Of a DNA stretch of 64,000 bases, positions 51,999 through 61,023 are shown piece by piece. Every line of letters starts with the position of its first letter. The stretch's first letter is position 1. The stretch is taken from positions 1-64,000 of the forward strand of contig JAHCHO010000009.1 in assembly GCA_026129685.1 (NCBI GenBank). Reading direction: 5' to 3'. The notes beneath the pieces were generated by a model. It was not told the origin of the DNA. It searched no databases and saw nothing but the letters and a program-made list of their open reading frames with translations. The DNA is from Fimbriimonadaceae bacterium. Its GTDB lineage: Bacteria; Armatimonadota; Fimbriimonadia; Fimbriimonadales; Fimbriimonadaceae. The translations under genes were made by a program, and so were the position numbers.

Positions 51999-52301
51999 CT
52001 ATGGGTGCGCGGTGACCGCCAGGATGGTGATCTCGTTCCGGTCAGGCCCGTAGTGCCAGAAAACGCGCCAGGCGGCGGGCGTCCTGTTCTCAACGTACGC
52101 TTCCCAAACCCTCTCCCCCTTCGTCCCTCGCATCGAGACGTACTCGTGCGTTTCTAGGCTGGGATGGCGGGGATTCGTCTGCAGGAGGCCGAGGCACTTC
52201 CGCACCTTCTTGAGCTTCGCCAGGTCCTTCCCGTCTTCGCCGAACTCCAACTCGTGGAGTTGGCTATCGGCCGTGTGGGTCAGAGTGATCCTGAACGGCA
52301 C
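51999..52301 (-). CDS. RelE/ParE-like toxin of a toxin-antitoxin pair
   Basis: A 100-residue protein with the RelE/ParE alpha-beta pattern: THTADSQLHELE, a helix with KLKKVRKCLGLLQTNPRHPS, then strands GERVWEAYVENRTPAAWRVFWHYG and NEITILAVTAHP, with basic residues at the catalytic positions. Such toxins cut mRNA or block gyrase. The start is 5 bases after the stop of the antitoxin gene. It lies beside a low-GC gap, consistent with gain by transfer. Confidence 0.7.
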   Translation of the reverse strand: MPFRITLTHTADSQLHELEFGEDGKDLAKLKKVRKCLGLLQTNPRHPSLETHEYVSMRGTKGERVWEAYVENRTPAAWRVFWHYGPDRNEITILAVTAHP

Positions 52302-52306
52302 GCGCG

Positions 52307-52591
52307 TCAGGCCTCGTCCGGTTCGTCTGCGTACCGGGTGAAGTCGCCACCGTCGCGCGCTCGCCCGGCCGCGGCGTCGGCCAATCCTCGAAGGACCGCC
52401 TCCTTCGCCTGGGGGTTCTGGTGGAGCCAGAGTTCGCGCGTTGGAATCACCGTCACGGGCACGAGGGTGAGGGTTCCGTCCTCCGCCTCGGTGACCTCGT
52501 ACTGCGTCCCCGATCGGTCTCGGCCAAGACTAAGCCGTCCCGATGGGTCCACCCTGCGAACCTCGCTATGAAGCCGTTCCGAATGTGCCAT
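52307..52591 (-). CDS. Antitoxin partner of the RelE/ParE-like toxin
   Basis: A 94-residue protein with an AbrB-like N-terminus: RLSLGRDRSGTQYEV, then DGTLTLVPVTVIPTRELWL and an acidic helical tail (KEAVLRGLADAAAGRAR). In TA pairs this N-terminus is a DNA-binding swapped hairpin and the tail wraps the toxin. It is encoded upstream of the toxin as usual. A TATAAG box (52641-52636) may be its promoter. Confidence 0.65.
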   Translation of the reverse strand: MAHSERLHSEVRRVDPSGRLSLGRDRSGTQYEVTEAEDGTLTLVPVTVIPTRELWLHQNPQAKEAVLRGLADAAAGRARDGGDFTRYADEPDEA

Positions 52592-52677
52592 GGCTTGCGT
52601 GGGGTCCGGACATGCGTGCCATCAACCCACACTGCCTTATACCCCGAACGACGAGGGAGAGGCACGGGACGACCGGG

Positions 52678-53787
52678 CTAGGGCGACTGGCTCCGCTTCG
52701 CGTCCAACTCCGCCAGCGTGAAGCGCACACTCAGGATGTAGGGCTCCTCGCCGGGAGTCCAGTGCCCGTAGGTCGTGGCGACGAAAGTGCCGTCGGGCAG
52801 GACCTCGACCCCCGGGTACGCGCAGTCCGCGCCTTGGTGGTTCTTCGCCAGCCGCACCCGGTACTGCCCCTCGCGACCCGCGACGATGTCCTCGAACCTG
52901 CCGACCCATCCCACCCAGTCGCCTTTCGTGGACGATTCGAGGGTCGTGTCGCGAAAGCTCACGAAGAGGCGGCCATCGGGGGCATAGCGCGCGACGTGGC
53001 GGTCTCCGGTGAGCGCGGCGGGCAACTCCCGGGGTCTGGTCCAGGTCGCGCCCTCGTCGTCCGAGAACATCACGTGGGAGTTCCGCACCCGGCGGTTTTC
53101 GCGGAGGAACATCGCGAGGCGCTTGCCATCCGGTGAACGCACCACCCCCGGTTCGCACAGGTGGACGTCGCTTCCCGACCACAGCGCCCTCGGTGCCGCC
53201 CAGGTTAGCCCGCCGTCGGTAGATTCGGTCTGGAAGAGCGTGAAGACCCCGGTGGCCTTTCCGCCCTCGCGGAAGAAGCGGCCGTCGTCGTGGAACCAAG
53301 CCAGGTAACGGCCGTCCTGGGTGCGTGCGACGTCTCCCATCACCACGATGCCACCCCAATCGCCCACCGGCTTCAAGGGCGACCAACTCCCGCCGTCGTC
53401 CTCGGAGACCGCGAGGCGGGCGGGGTACAGACCGGACCAGAGGATCAGGCGCCTCTTCCCCGATTTTGGGTCCACGACCCGGTGGATGGTCGGGGTTTCA
53501 AGGGAGGTCGCCCAGTTTTCGGGCGTCGGCAAGCGGTCGGACCAAGTCTTGCCACCGTCCCGGCTTCGCTTGTAGAGGATCGGACCCTTGCCGTGGCCCT
53601 TCGGGTAGACGCACAGAATCGTCTTGCCGTCCTCGAGCAGCACCGTCGTCGGATGACCCAGGTACTGGCCCGGTTCACGGTCCACAACGACTTGGCGGGC
53701 GGCTTCGCCCGCGACGTCCACGACAGGGATGGTATAGCCTTTCGGCATCGGTGAATCCTGAAGGAGGAAGAGCAGAGGGACGATCAT
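52678..53787 (-). CDS. Sialidase-like BNR-repeat protein
   Basis: A 369-residue protein with a signal-like start and four BNR/Asp boxes (SRDGGKTW, SEDDGGSW, STDGGLTW, SDDEGATW) typical of six-bladed sialidase-fold proteins. GH33 catalytic residues were not all identified, so it may be a non-sialidase relative. Its ATG overlaps the stop of glcF by ATGA, so it is probably expressed with the glycolate oxidase genes. It may act on a glycan or sugar acid that feeds into that pathway. Confidence 0.7.
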   Translation of the reverse strand: MIVPLLFLLQDSPMPKGYTIPVVDVAGEAARQVVVDREPGQYLGHPTTVLLEDGKTILCVYPKGHGKGPILYKRSRDGGKTWSDRLPTPENWATSLETPTIHRVVDPKSGKRRLILWSGLYPARLAVSEDDGGSWSPLKPVGDWGGIVVMGDVARTQDGRYLAWFHDDGRFFREGGKATGVFTLFQTESTDGGLTWAAPRALWSGSDVHLCEPGVVRSPDGKRLAMFLRENRRVRNSHVMFSDDEGATWTRPRELPAALTGDRHVARYAPDGRLFVSFRDTTLESSTKGDWVGWVGRFEDIVAGREGQYRVRLAKNHQGADCAYPGVEVLPDGTFVATTYGHWTPGEEPYILSVRFTLAELDAKRSQSP

Positions 53788-55004
53788 GAGGGAAGTCCAC
53801 TGAAGGCGGCCTCGAGCAATTCGGCGGTATGAAAGACGCGCACATTGCCGCCCCTTTCGCGGGCGGCCTGAGCGATCCAGGCGTGGCAACCGGGGTTGCC
53901 GAGCACTACGAAGTCGGCGCCGGTCGCCTCGACGTGCTCCCACTTGCGTTCGAGGAGCGCGCGGGCGAGTTTGGGCTGGGTCACGTTGTAGATGCCGGCA
54001 CTGCCGCAGCAGGTGTCCGATTCTGGTAACGGCCTGACGCAAAGGCCAGGGACGGCCGAGAGCAACTCGCGCGGGGCGGACCGGACGCCCTGACCGTGGG
54101 CGAGGTGGCAGGCGTCGTGGTAGGTCGCCGACTTGCTCGCCAGGCCTTGGGAGTTGGCGAGGACGTCGGTCAGGCCGGCCCGGAGGAGGAACTCCGACAC
54201 GTCGGCAGTCCGGGCGGCGATGCCGACCATCGCCTCGTTCTCGGGGTCGAGATGTCCGTACTCCTTCATCGTGCTGCCGCACCCGGCGGAGTTGACGACG
54301 ACGGGGAGGTCGTCGGGCAGGGACTCCGCCAGCACTCCGCCCAACCGGCGCGCCTCGTCGAGGTGGCCGTTGTGGGCATGAAGGGCGCCGCAACAGCCTT
54401 GGCTCGTCTCTCGGACGACGTAACCGGCCCGACGCAGGAGACGTCGGGTGGCCTCGTGGACGCGGGGGAAGAGCACGCGCATGGCGCAACCCTCTAGCAG
54501 GTAGACCTCTCCACGAACCTCGGGCAATTTCGTCTCATCCAGCGGCGCCCAACCGGAAGCGCCTTGCGCGGCGGGCTTGTCCGCCTCGGGCCGCTCCCCG
54601 GAGAGAAGGCGACTCAGCAGCACGGGAAGGCGACGACCGGGGAGCAGGCCGCCGAGCGCCAACTGACCTCGCATCAGGCCGGGGCGAACCATGGTGTCCA
54701 GGAGTCCCTTGCGCGCCCGATGGGGCCGGGCGGTCTCCAGGCGACCCCGGGCGGTCTCCAGGATGCGGCCGTACTGGACGGCGCTGGGGCAGGCCGTCTC
54801 GCAGGCGCGGCATCCGAGGCAAGCGTCCAAGTGGGGGCGGACGTGGTCCTCCCAGACGAGTCGCCCCTCGAGCGCGCTGCGCACCAGGTAGATGCGACCC
54901 CTTGGCGACTCGGTCTCCTTGCCCGTGACCATGAACGTCGGGCAACTCTCGAGGCAGAACCCGCAACGGATGCAGTGGGAGGCGAGGTCGCTCAGAGACT
55001 CCAT
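53784..55004 (-). CDS. glcF: Glycolate oxidase iron-sulfur subunit GlcF
   Basis: A 406-residue Fe-S protein. N-terminal ferredoxin-like clusters are CIRCGFCLESCP and CLGCRACETACP, and the C-terminal CCG domains hold CCGALHAHNG and CCGSAGIYN, the pattern of heterodisulfide reductase-like and GlcF subunits. It passes electrons from GlcD/GlcE to quinones. The start is adjacent to the glcE stop. Length is typical. Confidence 0.92.
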   Translation of the reverse strand: MESLSDLASHCIRCGFCLESCPTFMVTGKETESPRGRIYLVRSALEGRLVWEDHVRPHLDACLGCRACETACPSAVQYGRILETARGRLETARPHRARKGLLDTMVRPGLMRGQLALGGLLPGRRLPVLLSRLLSGERPEADKPAAQGASGWAPLDETKLPEVRGEVYLLEGCAMRVLFPRVHEATRRLLRRAGYVVRETSQGCCGALHAHNGHLDEARRLGGVLAESLPDDLPVVVNSAGCGSTMKEYGHLDPENEAMVGIAARTADVSEFLLRAGLTDVLANSQGLASKSATYHDACHLAHGQGVRSAPRELLSAVPGLCVRPLPESDTCCGSAGIYNVTQPKLARALLERKWEHVEATGADFVVLGNPGCHAWIAQAARERGGNVRVFHTAELLEAAFSGLPS

Positions 55005-55868
55005 CTAGACGACCCCCATCGCGCCCGGGTTGAACTTGTTCGCCGGGTCGAAAATGCGCTTCGCGCGCCGCATGAGCCCCACCACCATCGGGTCCGCGAC
55101 CTCGAGGTTGGCGGCGCCGGCGCCGCTTTGGAGGACCCAATCTTCGGCGAAACGCGCGACGGGGTCCCCTTCGTACCAAGCGGTCGACGAAGCGGGATCG
55201 GCGAGGTGGGCGCGACCGGCAAGCCGTTCGGCCAACGCCGCGAAATCGGTCCGTAGCGTTCGATGAATCGTGGCGCAGACGGGATTCGGTTCGCCGGAGC
55301 GTTGCACCACCGGCTTTGGCAGCGCCTTGAGGGGATAGGTCCGGAAGATCACGACCCCGATCACCGCCAAGGTCCCCCGGGCGCCGACCATCAGCCGCGT
55401 CACGTCGTAACCCGCCACGTTCTTGACCGCCTTGCTGCCCAGCCGCGCCACCTGGCCGTCGGGGCGCACGACGGTCATCCCAATCGTCCAATCGCGCGGC
55501 CCGCCGAGGACGCCCTGAAGAGCGTGGGGCAGACCCATTGCGACCAGGCCCCCCACCGTGCCCGGGACGCCGGCGGCAAGCACTCCCACGTCCTCGCGAC
55601 GGGGAAGCGGCAGACATTGGCCGTGTTCGGCAAGGGCCGATTGAAGGTCGGCCAAGGACGTTCCCGCGCGCACGACGACCACCTGGTCGCTCACGTCGTG
55701 CTCGACCACTCCCTTGAGTCCGGACGTTTCAAGGTGGACGCGTCCCGAACAGTACGGGCGAACGTCGAAAGCGGCCTTTGTCCCGGAGCCGACGATGTCG
55801 ACCGATTCCGCCGCTCGCACCACCTCGGCCAGTTCCTCGACGGTCGTCGGACGTACGACGGTCACCAT
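55005..55868 (-). CDS. glcE: Glycolate oxidase FAD-binding subunit GlcE
   Basis: A 287-residue FAD-binding PCMH-type protein, shorter than GlcD: DIVGSGTKAAF, GVLAAGVPGTVGGLVAMGL, and AVKNVAGYDVTRLMVGARG are GlcE motifs. The start at 55868 overlaps the glcD stop; an upstream ATG at 55883 is possible. It lies between GlcD and GlcF, as in E. coli glcDEF. There is no frame break. Confidence 0.9.
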   Translation of the reverse strand: MVTVVRPTTVEELAEVVRAAESVDIVGSGTKAAFDVRPYCSGRVHLETSGLKGVVEHDVSDQVVVVRAGTSLADLQSALAEHGQCLPLPRREDVGVLAAGVPGTVGGLVAMGLPHALQGVLGGPRDWTIGMTVVRPDGQVARLGSKAVKNVAGYDVTRLMVGARGTLAVIGVVIFRTYPLKALPKPVVQRSGEPNPVCATIHRTLRTDFAALAERLAGRAHLADPASSTAWYEGDPVARFAEDWVLQSGAGAANLEVADPMVVGLMRRAKRIFDPANKFNPGAMGVV

Positions 55869-57307
55869 GCCGCGCCCCTCCATCGACGTCGATGCTCGAC
55901 GCAGGACTTCTGGTTGGGAAGCACCTTGCACGGGTTGCACAGGGGGCTCTCGTTGAACACGCGCTTGGCGTCGGCCTGAATGACGAGGCCCTCCTTGCCG
56001 AACATCGTCTCCATCAGGTCGAGTTTCTCGACCCCGATCCCGTGTTCGCCGGAGAGCGACCCGCCCAGATCGAGGCACTTCTGGAGGATTCTGTCGCCGC
56101 CCGCCACCACGGCGCGCACTTGGTCGGGGTCTCGGTCGTCGAAGTAGAAGCACGGGTGGAGGTTGCCGTCCCCCGCGTGGAAGATGTTCGCGATGCCGAC
56201 TCCCGCGTCCCGCGCCACCTCCGCGATGAAGTCCAGCATTTCCGGCAACTTCGAGCGCGGGATCACCCCGTCCTGAGTCACGATGCTTGGCGCCAACCGG
56301 CCCATCGCGCCGATGCCCTTCTTTCGGGCCGTCCAGAGCTTGAGTCGCTCTGCCTCGTTCTGGGCGACGTTGAGTTCGAGCGAACCGTTCGCCCTACAGA
56401 GGCGCGTCACGGTGTCCATTTCGGCGGCGACCGTCTCCGGCGCGCCGTCGCACTCGATCAGCAACAGGGCCTCGGCGTCGGGCGGGTACTTCAAACCAAA
56501 GGCGAGCGACACCGCCTTCATGATGCCGCGATCCATCATCTCGAGGGCGGCCGGAATCGTCCCCTCCGCGATGATGTCGGCGACCGTCTGGGTGGCGTCG
56601 CGCACACGGGGGAACGACGCCAGCACCGTCTCGACTTTCACCGGGTTCGGCGTCAGCTTGACCCACGCTTCCGTGACGATGCCCAGGGTGCCCTCGCCGC
56701 CGACGATCAGGCTCAGAAAGTCGTAGCCGGGGAGGTTCTCCGTGCGGGAACCGATCGTCACGATCTCGCCCAGTGGGTCCACCATCGTGACTTTCAGCAC
56801 GTGCTGGACGGTCACGCCGTACTTGAGCGTGTGGGGTCCGCCGGAGTTTTCGGCGATGTTCCCACCTAGCGTCGAGACGGTCTGGCTGGAAGGGTCGGGC
56901 GCGAAGTGAAGGCCGGCGTGCGCGACCGCTTCGCTGAGCCGCTTGTTGACCGCGCCGGATTGCGCGAGGAGGCAACGGTTGTCTAGGTCCACCTCGAGGA
57001 TGCGGGTCATCTTCTTCGTGGAAACGACGAGTCCTCCCAGGGCCGGAAGCGTCCCTCCGCTCAGGCCCGTGCCCGCCCCTCGGGGGGTGTAGGGAACCCC
57101 GTGGGCGAGGCACCAACGTACGATGGTCTGGACGTCGGTGGTGGACTCCGGAAGCACGACGGCCAACGGTTCGGACTTGTCCACGGTGTAGGCGTCGCAG
57201 TCGTACGCCTTGCGCGCGGAGGGTCCGGCGAGCACCTTGTTCGAGCCTAGAACGGCCCGAAGGTCGTCGAGCAAGGCCCGCTCGGACGAAGGGTCGAAGG
57301 TGGGCAC
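55862..57307 (-). CDS. glcD: Glycolate oxidase subunit GlcD (FAD-linked oxidase)
   Basis: A 481-residue FAD-linked oxidase with PCMH-type N-domain: GVPYTPRGAGTGLSGGTLPA (FAD loop), TVSTLGGNIAENSGGPHTLK and the C-domain GNLHPCFYF and SGEHGIGVEK, all GlcD/D-lactate dehydrogenase motifs. It oxidises glycolate or D-lactate and hands electrons to GlcF. GTG start at 57307; TACAAT (57319-57314) ends 6 bases before it, so the mRNA is probably leaderless. First gene of a glcDEF-sialidase operon. Confidence 0.92.
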   Translation of the reverse strand: MPTFDPSSERALLDDLRAVLGSNKVLAGPSARKAYDCDAYTVDKSEPLAVVLPESTTDVQTIVRWCLAHGVPYTPRGAGTGLSGGTLPALGGLVVSTKKMTRILEVDLDNRCLLAQSGAVNKRLSEAVAHAGLHFAPDPSSQTVSTLGGNIAENSGGPHTLKYGVTVQHVLKVTMVDPLGEIVTIGSRTENLPGYDFLSLIVGGEGTLGIVTEAWVKLTPNPVKVETVLASFPRVRDATQTVADIIAEGTIPAALEMMDRGIMKAVSLAFGLKYPPDAEALLLIECDGAPETVAAEMDTVTRLCRANGSLELNVAQNEAERLKLWTARKKGIGAMGRLAPSIVTQDGVIPRSKLPEMLDFIAEVARDAGVGIANIFHAGDGNLHPCFYFDDRDPDQVRAVVAGGDRILQKCLDLGGSLSGEHGIGVEKLDLMETMFGKEGLVIQADAKRVFNESPLCNPCKVLPNQKSCVEHRRRWRGAAW

Positions 57308-57313
57308 GCCTTG

Positions 57314-57319
57314 ATTGTA
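57314..57319 (-). promoter_or_regulatory. -10 box of the glcDEF operon
   Basis: TACAAT on the - strand, six bases before the GTG of glcD. No convincing -35 box at 17 bases. Same placement as the MCE gene. Confidence 0.5.
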
Positions 57320-57422
57320 TCGCCTGGCCCTATCGGCATCGACACAAGGGTGACTTTCCTGAATTCCGGATGATGGTCGCTCGGATCCCCAGAATCACCA
57401 CACGCATCGGTTTGGCGATGAC

Positions 57423-58316
57423 CTAGAGGGTCGGCCGGTTCGCGATCGCGTGCCGGATCGTGGCGAGAACCGTCGCGCGCTCTTGGCCCACCAGGGCCAA
57501 ACGCGGGGCTCGCACCGTTTCGGACCCCATGCCAACCTCGACTTGAGCGAGCTTGATGTACTGCACCAACTTGGGGTGGACGTCGAGACGAAGCAAGGGC
57601 AGGAACCAGCGGTAGATCGCGAACGCGTCCTCGAACCGGCCCGCGCGGGCCAGATCGAACATCCGCACCGATTCGTCGGGAAACGCATTGACGAGGCCGG
57701 CGATCCAGCCCGTCGCCCCCGCCGCCACCCCTTCCACGATCAGGTCGTCCACCCCCATGAACACCGCCAGCCGGTCGCCAAGCAGCGCTTTGAGGGCGGT
57801 CGTGCGGCGCACGTCGGCGCTCGACTCCTTGACGGCATGGAGGTTCTCGATTTCGCACAGCTCGGCGATCTGCTCCCGTCGAAAGTCGAGTCCATAGGAG
57901 ATCGGGTTGTTGTAGAGCATGCACGAGAGGTCGGTCGCCCGGAAGATCGCTTCGACGTGGGCGCGGGCCTCGCGCCAATCCACCCCCGGGTAGACGTACG
58001 CGGGCAGCACCATGAGTCCCCGACAACCCGCCCGCTTCGCGTCCTTCGCCAGGGCGATGGCGTCCTGGGTGCTCAGGGCGGAGATGCCGGCGATCACGGG
58101 CACCCGTTCGCCCACGGTCGCGACCAAGGTCCGCAAGATGGCGCGCTTTTCGTCCCCGTTCAGGGTCGCCCCTTCGCCGAGCGAACCCAGGCCGACGATT
58201 CCCCGGCAGCCGTTGTCCACGAGCCAAGCGGCGTGCCGTCCGAGGAAGTCGTGGTCCACCGATCCGTCGGGCGCAAAGGGGGTGGTGATGGCGGGGAAGA
58301 CGCCTTGCCAAGTCAT
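57423..58316 (-). CDS. DapA-like aldolase/deaminase, probably pyrroline-hydroxycarboxylate deaminase
   Basis: A 297-residue DHDPS/NAL-superfamily barrel. It has the substrate loop GLGSLGEGATL (GTTGE in DapA), the Tyr of LYNNPISYG and the Schiff-base Lys in AVKESSADVR. dapB is elsewhere in the window but not next to it. The upstream hydroxyproline dehydrogenase-like genes make the LhpC-type enzyme, deaminating Pyr4H2C to alpha-ketoglutarate semialdehyde, the best fit; plain DapA is an alternative. The ATG at 58316 is chosen from the MTWQGVFPAI start. Confidence 0.72.
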   Translation of the reverse strand: MTWQGVFPAITTPFAPDGSVDHDFLGRHAAWLVDNGCRGIVGLGSLGEGATLNGDEKRAILRTLVATVGERVPVIAGISALSTQDAIALAKDAKRAGCRGLMVLPAYVYPGVDWREARAHVEAIFRATDLSCMLYNNPISYGLDFRREQIAELCEIENLHAVKESSADVRRTTALKALLGDRLAVFMGVDDLIVEGVAAGATGWIAGLVNAFPDESVRMFDLARAGRFEDAFAIYRWFLPLLRLDVHPKLVQYIKLAQVEVGMGSETVRAPRLALVGQERATVLATIRHAIANRPTL

Positions 58317-58320
58317 CGCC

Positions 58321-59583
58321 TCATTCTTGCCCTTCGGCGCGCTCCGTGTCAAACGCGGCGAGGCAACGAGCGGGAACCGGGACCAGGGGCGGACGGGCGT
58401 CCTCCGGCCCGTACCCGGCGAGGAACCGGAGCGCGGCTCCGCACACCCGTCCTTGGCATGGCCCCATGCCGCACCGGGTCGCGAGTTTCGCTTCGCGCCA
58501 GTCGGAGCGGACGTGGAGGTCCCGCCAGCGAACGTCCTCGCAGCGGCAGACGATGGTCTCGGCTTCGGGCAACTTCTTCAGTTCGGGCCGCAGGGCGAAC
58601 GCGACCTCGAGCCGCCTCGCAAAGCCCCGTTCCTTCCGCCGCGATCGTTGGGCCGACGCCAATTTCGGTGAGCCCGCGATCGCCAGCCCGGCGACCGTGC
58701 CTTCCGCGAGGGCGACGTCCACTCCCCCGACGCCCGCGCACTCGCCGACCGCGAACACCCCGGGCACGACGGTTTCGCAGCGGGCGTCGGTCGGCACGCT
58801 CCCGTCGGCGGCCAACCCGCAACCAAGAAGACGGGCGAGTTCTCCGTTCGGCACCAACCCATAGCCGACGGCGAGCACGTCGCAGGGGAACGACTCGGTG
58901 CGACGACCGTCCGTCACGATCGCTCTTTCGACCCGCTCCCGGCCCTCCGCCTCGACCACCCAGCGTCCGGCGCGATAGGGCGCGTCGGCGCACTCGAGCC
59001 GCAACGCGGACCCCTGAAACGCCTTGTCCGGGCAGGCGGCCAGGGCCAGGCCGAAGGACGCGACCCGGTGCCAAGACGCCTGTTCGAAGACGCCGACCAC
59101 CCTCCCACCTTGTGCCGAAACATGGGCCGCAACCGCCAGAAGGAGGGGACCGGTTCCCGCGACGATCACCCGACGATCTCGAACTGGAAAGCCTTGCTTG
59201 GTGAGAGCCTGGAGCCCGCCGAGCCCCACGACCCCGGGCAAGGTCCAGCCGGGGAAGGGGAGGTGCAACTCGCGCGCCCCCGTCGCCAGCACGACGTTCC
59301 TGCTTCGGACCCGAGACGCCGAGCCACCCTCGACGACCCTCACATCCCCGACGGCGGGGGCATCGAACACGGCGCACCCCTGCCGGAACTCGACTCCGGC
59401 GGCGCGGGCGCGCCCGGACCACGCGCGGGCGTCGTGATGAACCGACCCGTCGGAGGAGCGCCATATCTGGCCGCCGGGGGCGGGGTTCTCGTCCACGACG
59501 ACCACCGAAAGGCCGCACTCGGCGAGGGCGACGGCGGCGGCGAGCCCACCGGGTCCGGCCCCAACGACCAGGGCGTCAACCAT
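58321..59583 (-). CDS. FAD-dependent oxidoreductase, dehydrogenase alpha-like subunit with 2Fe-2S tail
   Basis: A 420-residue protein with FAD loop VVGAGPGGLAAAVALAE at the N-terminus, a second nucleotide loop VAGTGPLLLAVAAH and a C-terminal cysteine cluster VCRCEDV...RCGMGPCQGRVC, as in hydrogen cyanide synthase- and D-hydroxyproline dehydrogenase-type alpha subunits. Electron transfer through this cluster to the small 2Fe-2S protein is expected. Its start overlaps the small subunit gene by 8 bases. It is the third gene of an operon followed by the DapA-like gene. Confidence 0.82.
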   Translation of the reverse strand: MVDALVVGAGPGGLAAAVALAECGLSVVVVDENPAPGGQIWRSSDGSVHHDARAWSGRARAAGVEFRQGCAVFDAPAVGDVRVVEGGSASRVRSRNVVLATGARELHLPFPGWTLPGVVGLGGLQALTKQGFPVRDRRVIVAGTGPLLLAVAAHVSAQGGRVVGVFEQASWHRVASFGLALAACPDKAFQGSALRLECADAPYRAGRWVVEAEGRERVERAIVTDGRRTESFPCDVLAVGYGLVPNGELARLLGCGLAADGSVPTDARCETVVPGVFAVGECAGVGGVDVALAEGTVAGLAIAGSPKLASAQRSRRKERGFARRLEVAFALRPELKKLPEAETIVCRCEDVRWRDLHVRSDWREAKLATRCGMGPCQGRVCGAALRFLAGYGPEDARPPLVPVPARCLAAFDTERAEGQE

Positions 59584-59821
59584 CGGTGCGAACCTCCATG
59601 CCATCGCGGCACAGGGCGAGGCACGCCCGCCGGTGGGGGTCACCGTCCAGGGTGACGCGGCACTCGTGACAGATCCCCATCCCGCACAGCACGGACCGAG
59701 GCTCGCCGGACAAGGAGCGTCTCGCGGGCAGGCCCAGACGCTCGAGCAGAGCCGCCACGGTCTCGGTGGGAATGGCCTCCGTCCACCTCCCGTTCACGCG
59801 AACCCGAACCGGTCTAGCCAT
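59576..59821 (-). CDS. 2Fe-2S ferredoxin-like small subunit
   Basis: An 81-residue protein with a plant-type 2Fe-2S loop: CGMGICHECRV and a later Cys in RRACLALC. It sits between two FAD subunits and overlaps both, so it forms the small gamma-like subunit of a three-part dehydrogenase (SoxA/HcnA-like). It bridges electrons between the two FADs. The ATG at 59821 overlaps the stop of the upstream FAD gene. Confidence 0.82.
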   Translation of the reverse strand: MARPVRVRVNGRWTEAIPTETVAALLERLGLPARRSLSGEPRSVLCGMGICHECRVTLDGDPHRRACLALCRDGMEVRTDG

Positions 59822-60938
59822 GCGCCACCTCGGCGAACCGGTGGGGAAGGTAGGGAGCAGGATCGATCGGACTTGCCCGTCCAACGATCAGGTCCGCGAT
59901 CAGCCGGCCGGTGGCGGTGGAGGTGGTGATCCCAAGACCCTCGTGACCCGTCGCCAGCAAGACCCTTGAACCAGGAGCCGCCGGTCCGATCATGGGCAGT
60001 TTGTCGGGCGTCGCCGCCCGGAGTCCAACCCAGGTCCTCAGACACGATAGGCGGGCGAAGCCGGGCAGGTACTCGAGCGCACGTCGGACCATCCTCGCCA
60101 ACATCGCCCGATCGATCGCCCGATCCCCGGCGAACTGCCGGGAGGAACCGAGGAGAATCTGGCCGGTCGCGCGCGGTTGGGCGTTGAACGCCACCGACTC
60201 CTGTTCCATGGCATGGGCGCTCTTGAGGTAGCCGAGTTCGACGACCTGGTGTCGGAGGAACTCTGGATACCGATCCGTGATGACGAGGTGCCCTTTGCGC
60301 GGCTTGATCGGCAAGCCGGGACTGAGGTCGTTCGCGTTTGCGCCCGCCGCGTTGACGATCCAACCCGCCTCGATGCGGGATCCATCCTCGAGCGTCGCCG
60401 TCCCATCCAGAGCGACGACTCGCCCGTCCAAACGTTGCAGGCCATATCGGGACTGGGCAAGGCCGATCAACCGGGCCGCCACGTTGGTCGGGTAAACGAC
60501 CCGGTCACCTGGGACGCGCAGCCCTCCCGCCATGGGCGCCAGATTCGGCTCGGCATCGGCCACCTCGCGCGCGCTCAGCACGTCGGCCTTTACTCCTCGC
60601 TCCCGGTAGAAAGTCGCCTTGGCGGGTACCAGTCCCATCTCCTCGTCGTCCCGCGCGACCCAGAGCGTGCCGGAAGAGGTCCACTCGCATCCGGCGTCGA
60701 GTTCGGGAAGCAACTCGCTCCAAAGGTCGAGCGAGAGTTGAGTGAGGGCGAACTGGGCGTCCGAGTCGTCCATGACGACGAGGTGGCCCATCCCCGTGGC
60801 GGTCGCACCGGCGCCGGGCGCGTTCGGCTCGACCAGGACGACCCTCAGACCTTCGCGCGCGGCGAACCAAGCGACCATCGCGCCCACGATTCCGCCGCCC
60901 ACCACGACCACATCGCAGGACCGCACGGTGCGAACCAT
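59814..60938 (-). CDS. FAD-dependent amino acid dehydrogenase-like beta subunit (DAO family)
   Basis: A 374-residue DAO-fold enzyme with FAD loop VVVVGGGIVGAMVAWFA, the GMGHLVVMDD loop, and C-terminal LLATGHEGLGITTSTATGRL. In HcnC/LhpB-type complexes this subunit oxidises the amino acid (hydroxyproline, glycine or sarcosine-like). A TTG extension to 60968 is possible, but MVRTVRSCDVVVVGGG at 60938 begins at the usual place. Its operon with the 2Fe-2S and alpha subunits and a DapA-like enzyme suits hydroxyproline catabolism. Confidence 0.8.
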   Translation of the reverse strand: MVRTVRSCDVVVVGGGIVGAMVAWFAAREGLRVVLVEPNAPGAGATATGMGHLVVMDDSDAQFALTQLSLDLWSELLPELDAGCEWTSSGTLWVARDDEEMGLVPAKATFYRERGVKADVLSAREVADAEPNLAPMAGGLRVPGDRVVYPTNVAARLIGLAQSRYGLQRLDGRVVALDGTATLEDGSRIEAGWIVNAAGANANDLSPGLPIKPRKGHLVITDRYPEFLRHQVVELGYLKSAHAMEQESVAFNAQPRATGQILLGSSRQFAGDRAIDRAMLARMVRRALEYLPGFARLSCLRTWVGLRAATPDKLPMIGPAAPGSRVLLATGHEGLGITTSTATGRLIADLIVGRASPIDPAPYLPHRFAEVAHG

Positions 60939-60972
60939 ACCCAGCGCACCGAACGAAGGGTCGGCCAAACGC

Positions 60973-61005
60973 AGTCCGGGCTCGCGCGGGGCGCGAGCCC
61001 GGACT
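60973..61005 (-). terminator. Terminator of rpmE
   Basis: An exact 15-base stem: AGTCCGGGCTCGCGC (60973-60987), loop GGG, then its complement to 61005. On the - strand it follows rpmE and ends about 35 bases before the FAD subunit start; a short T-run follows (GTTT). It isolates rpmE from the dehydrogenase operon. Confidence 0.75.
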
Positions 61006-61023
61006 CAAAAACCTGGGACGATT

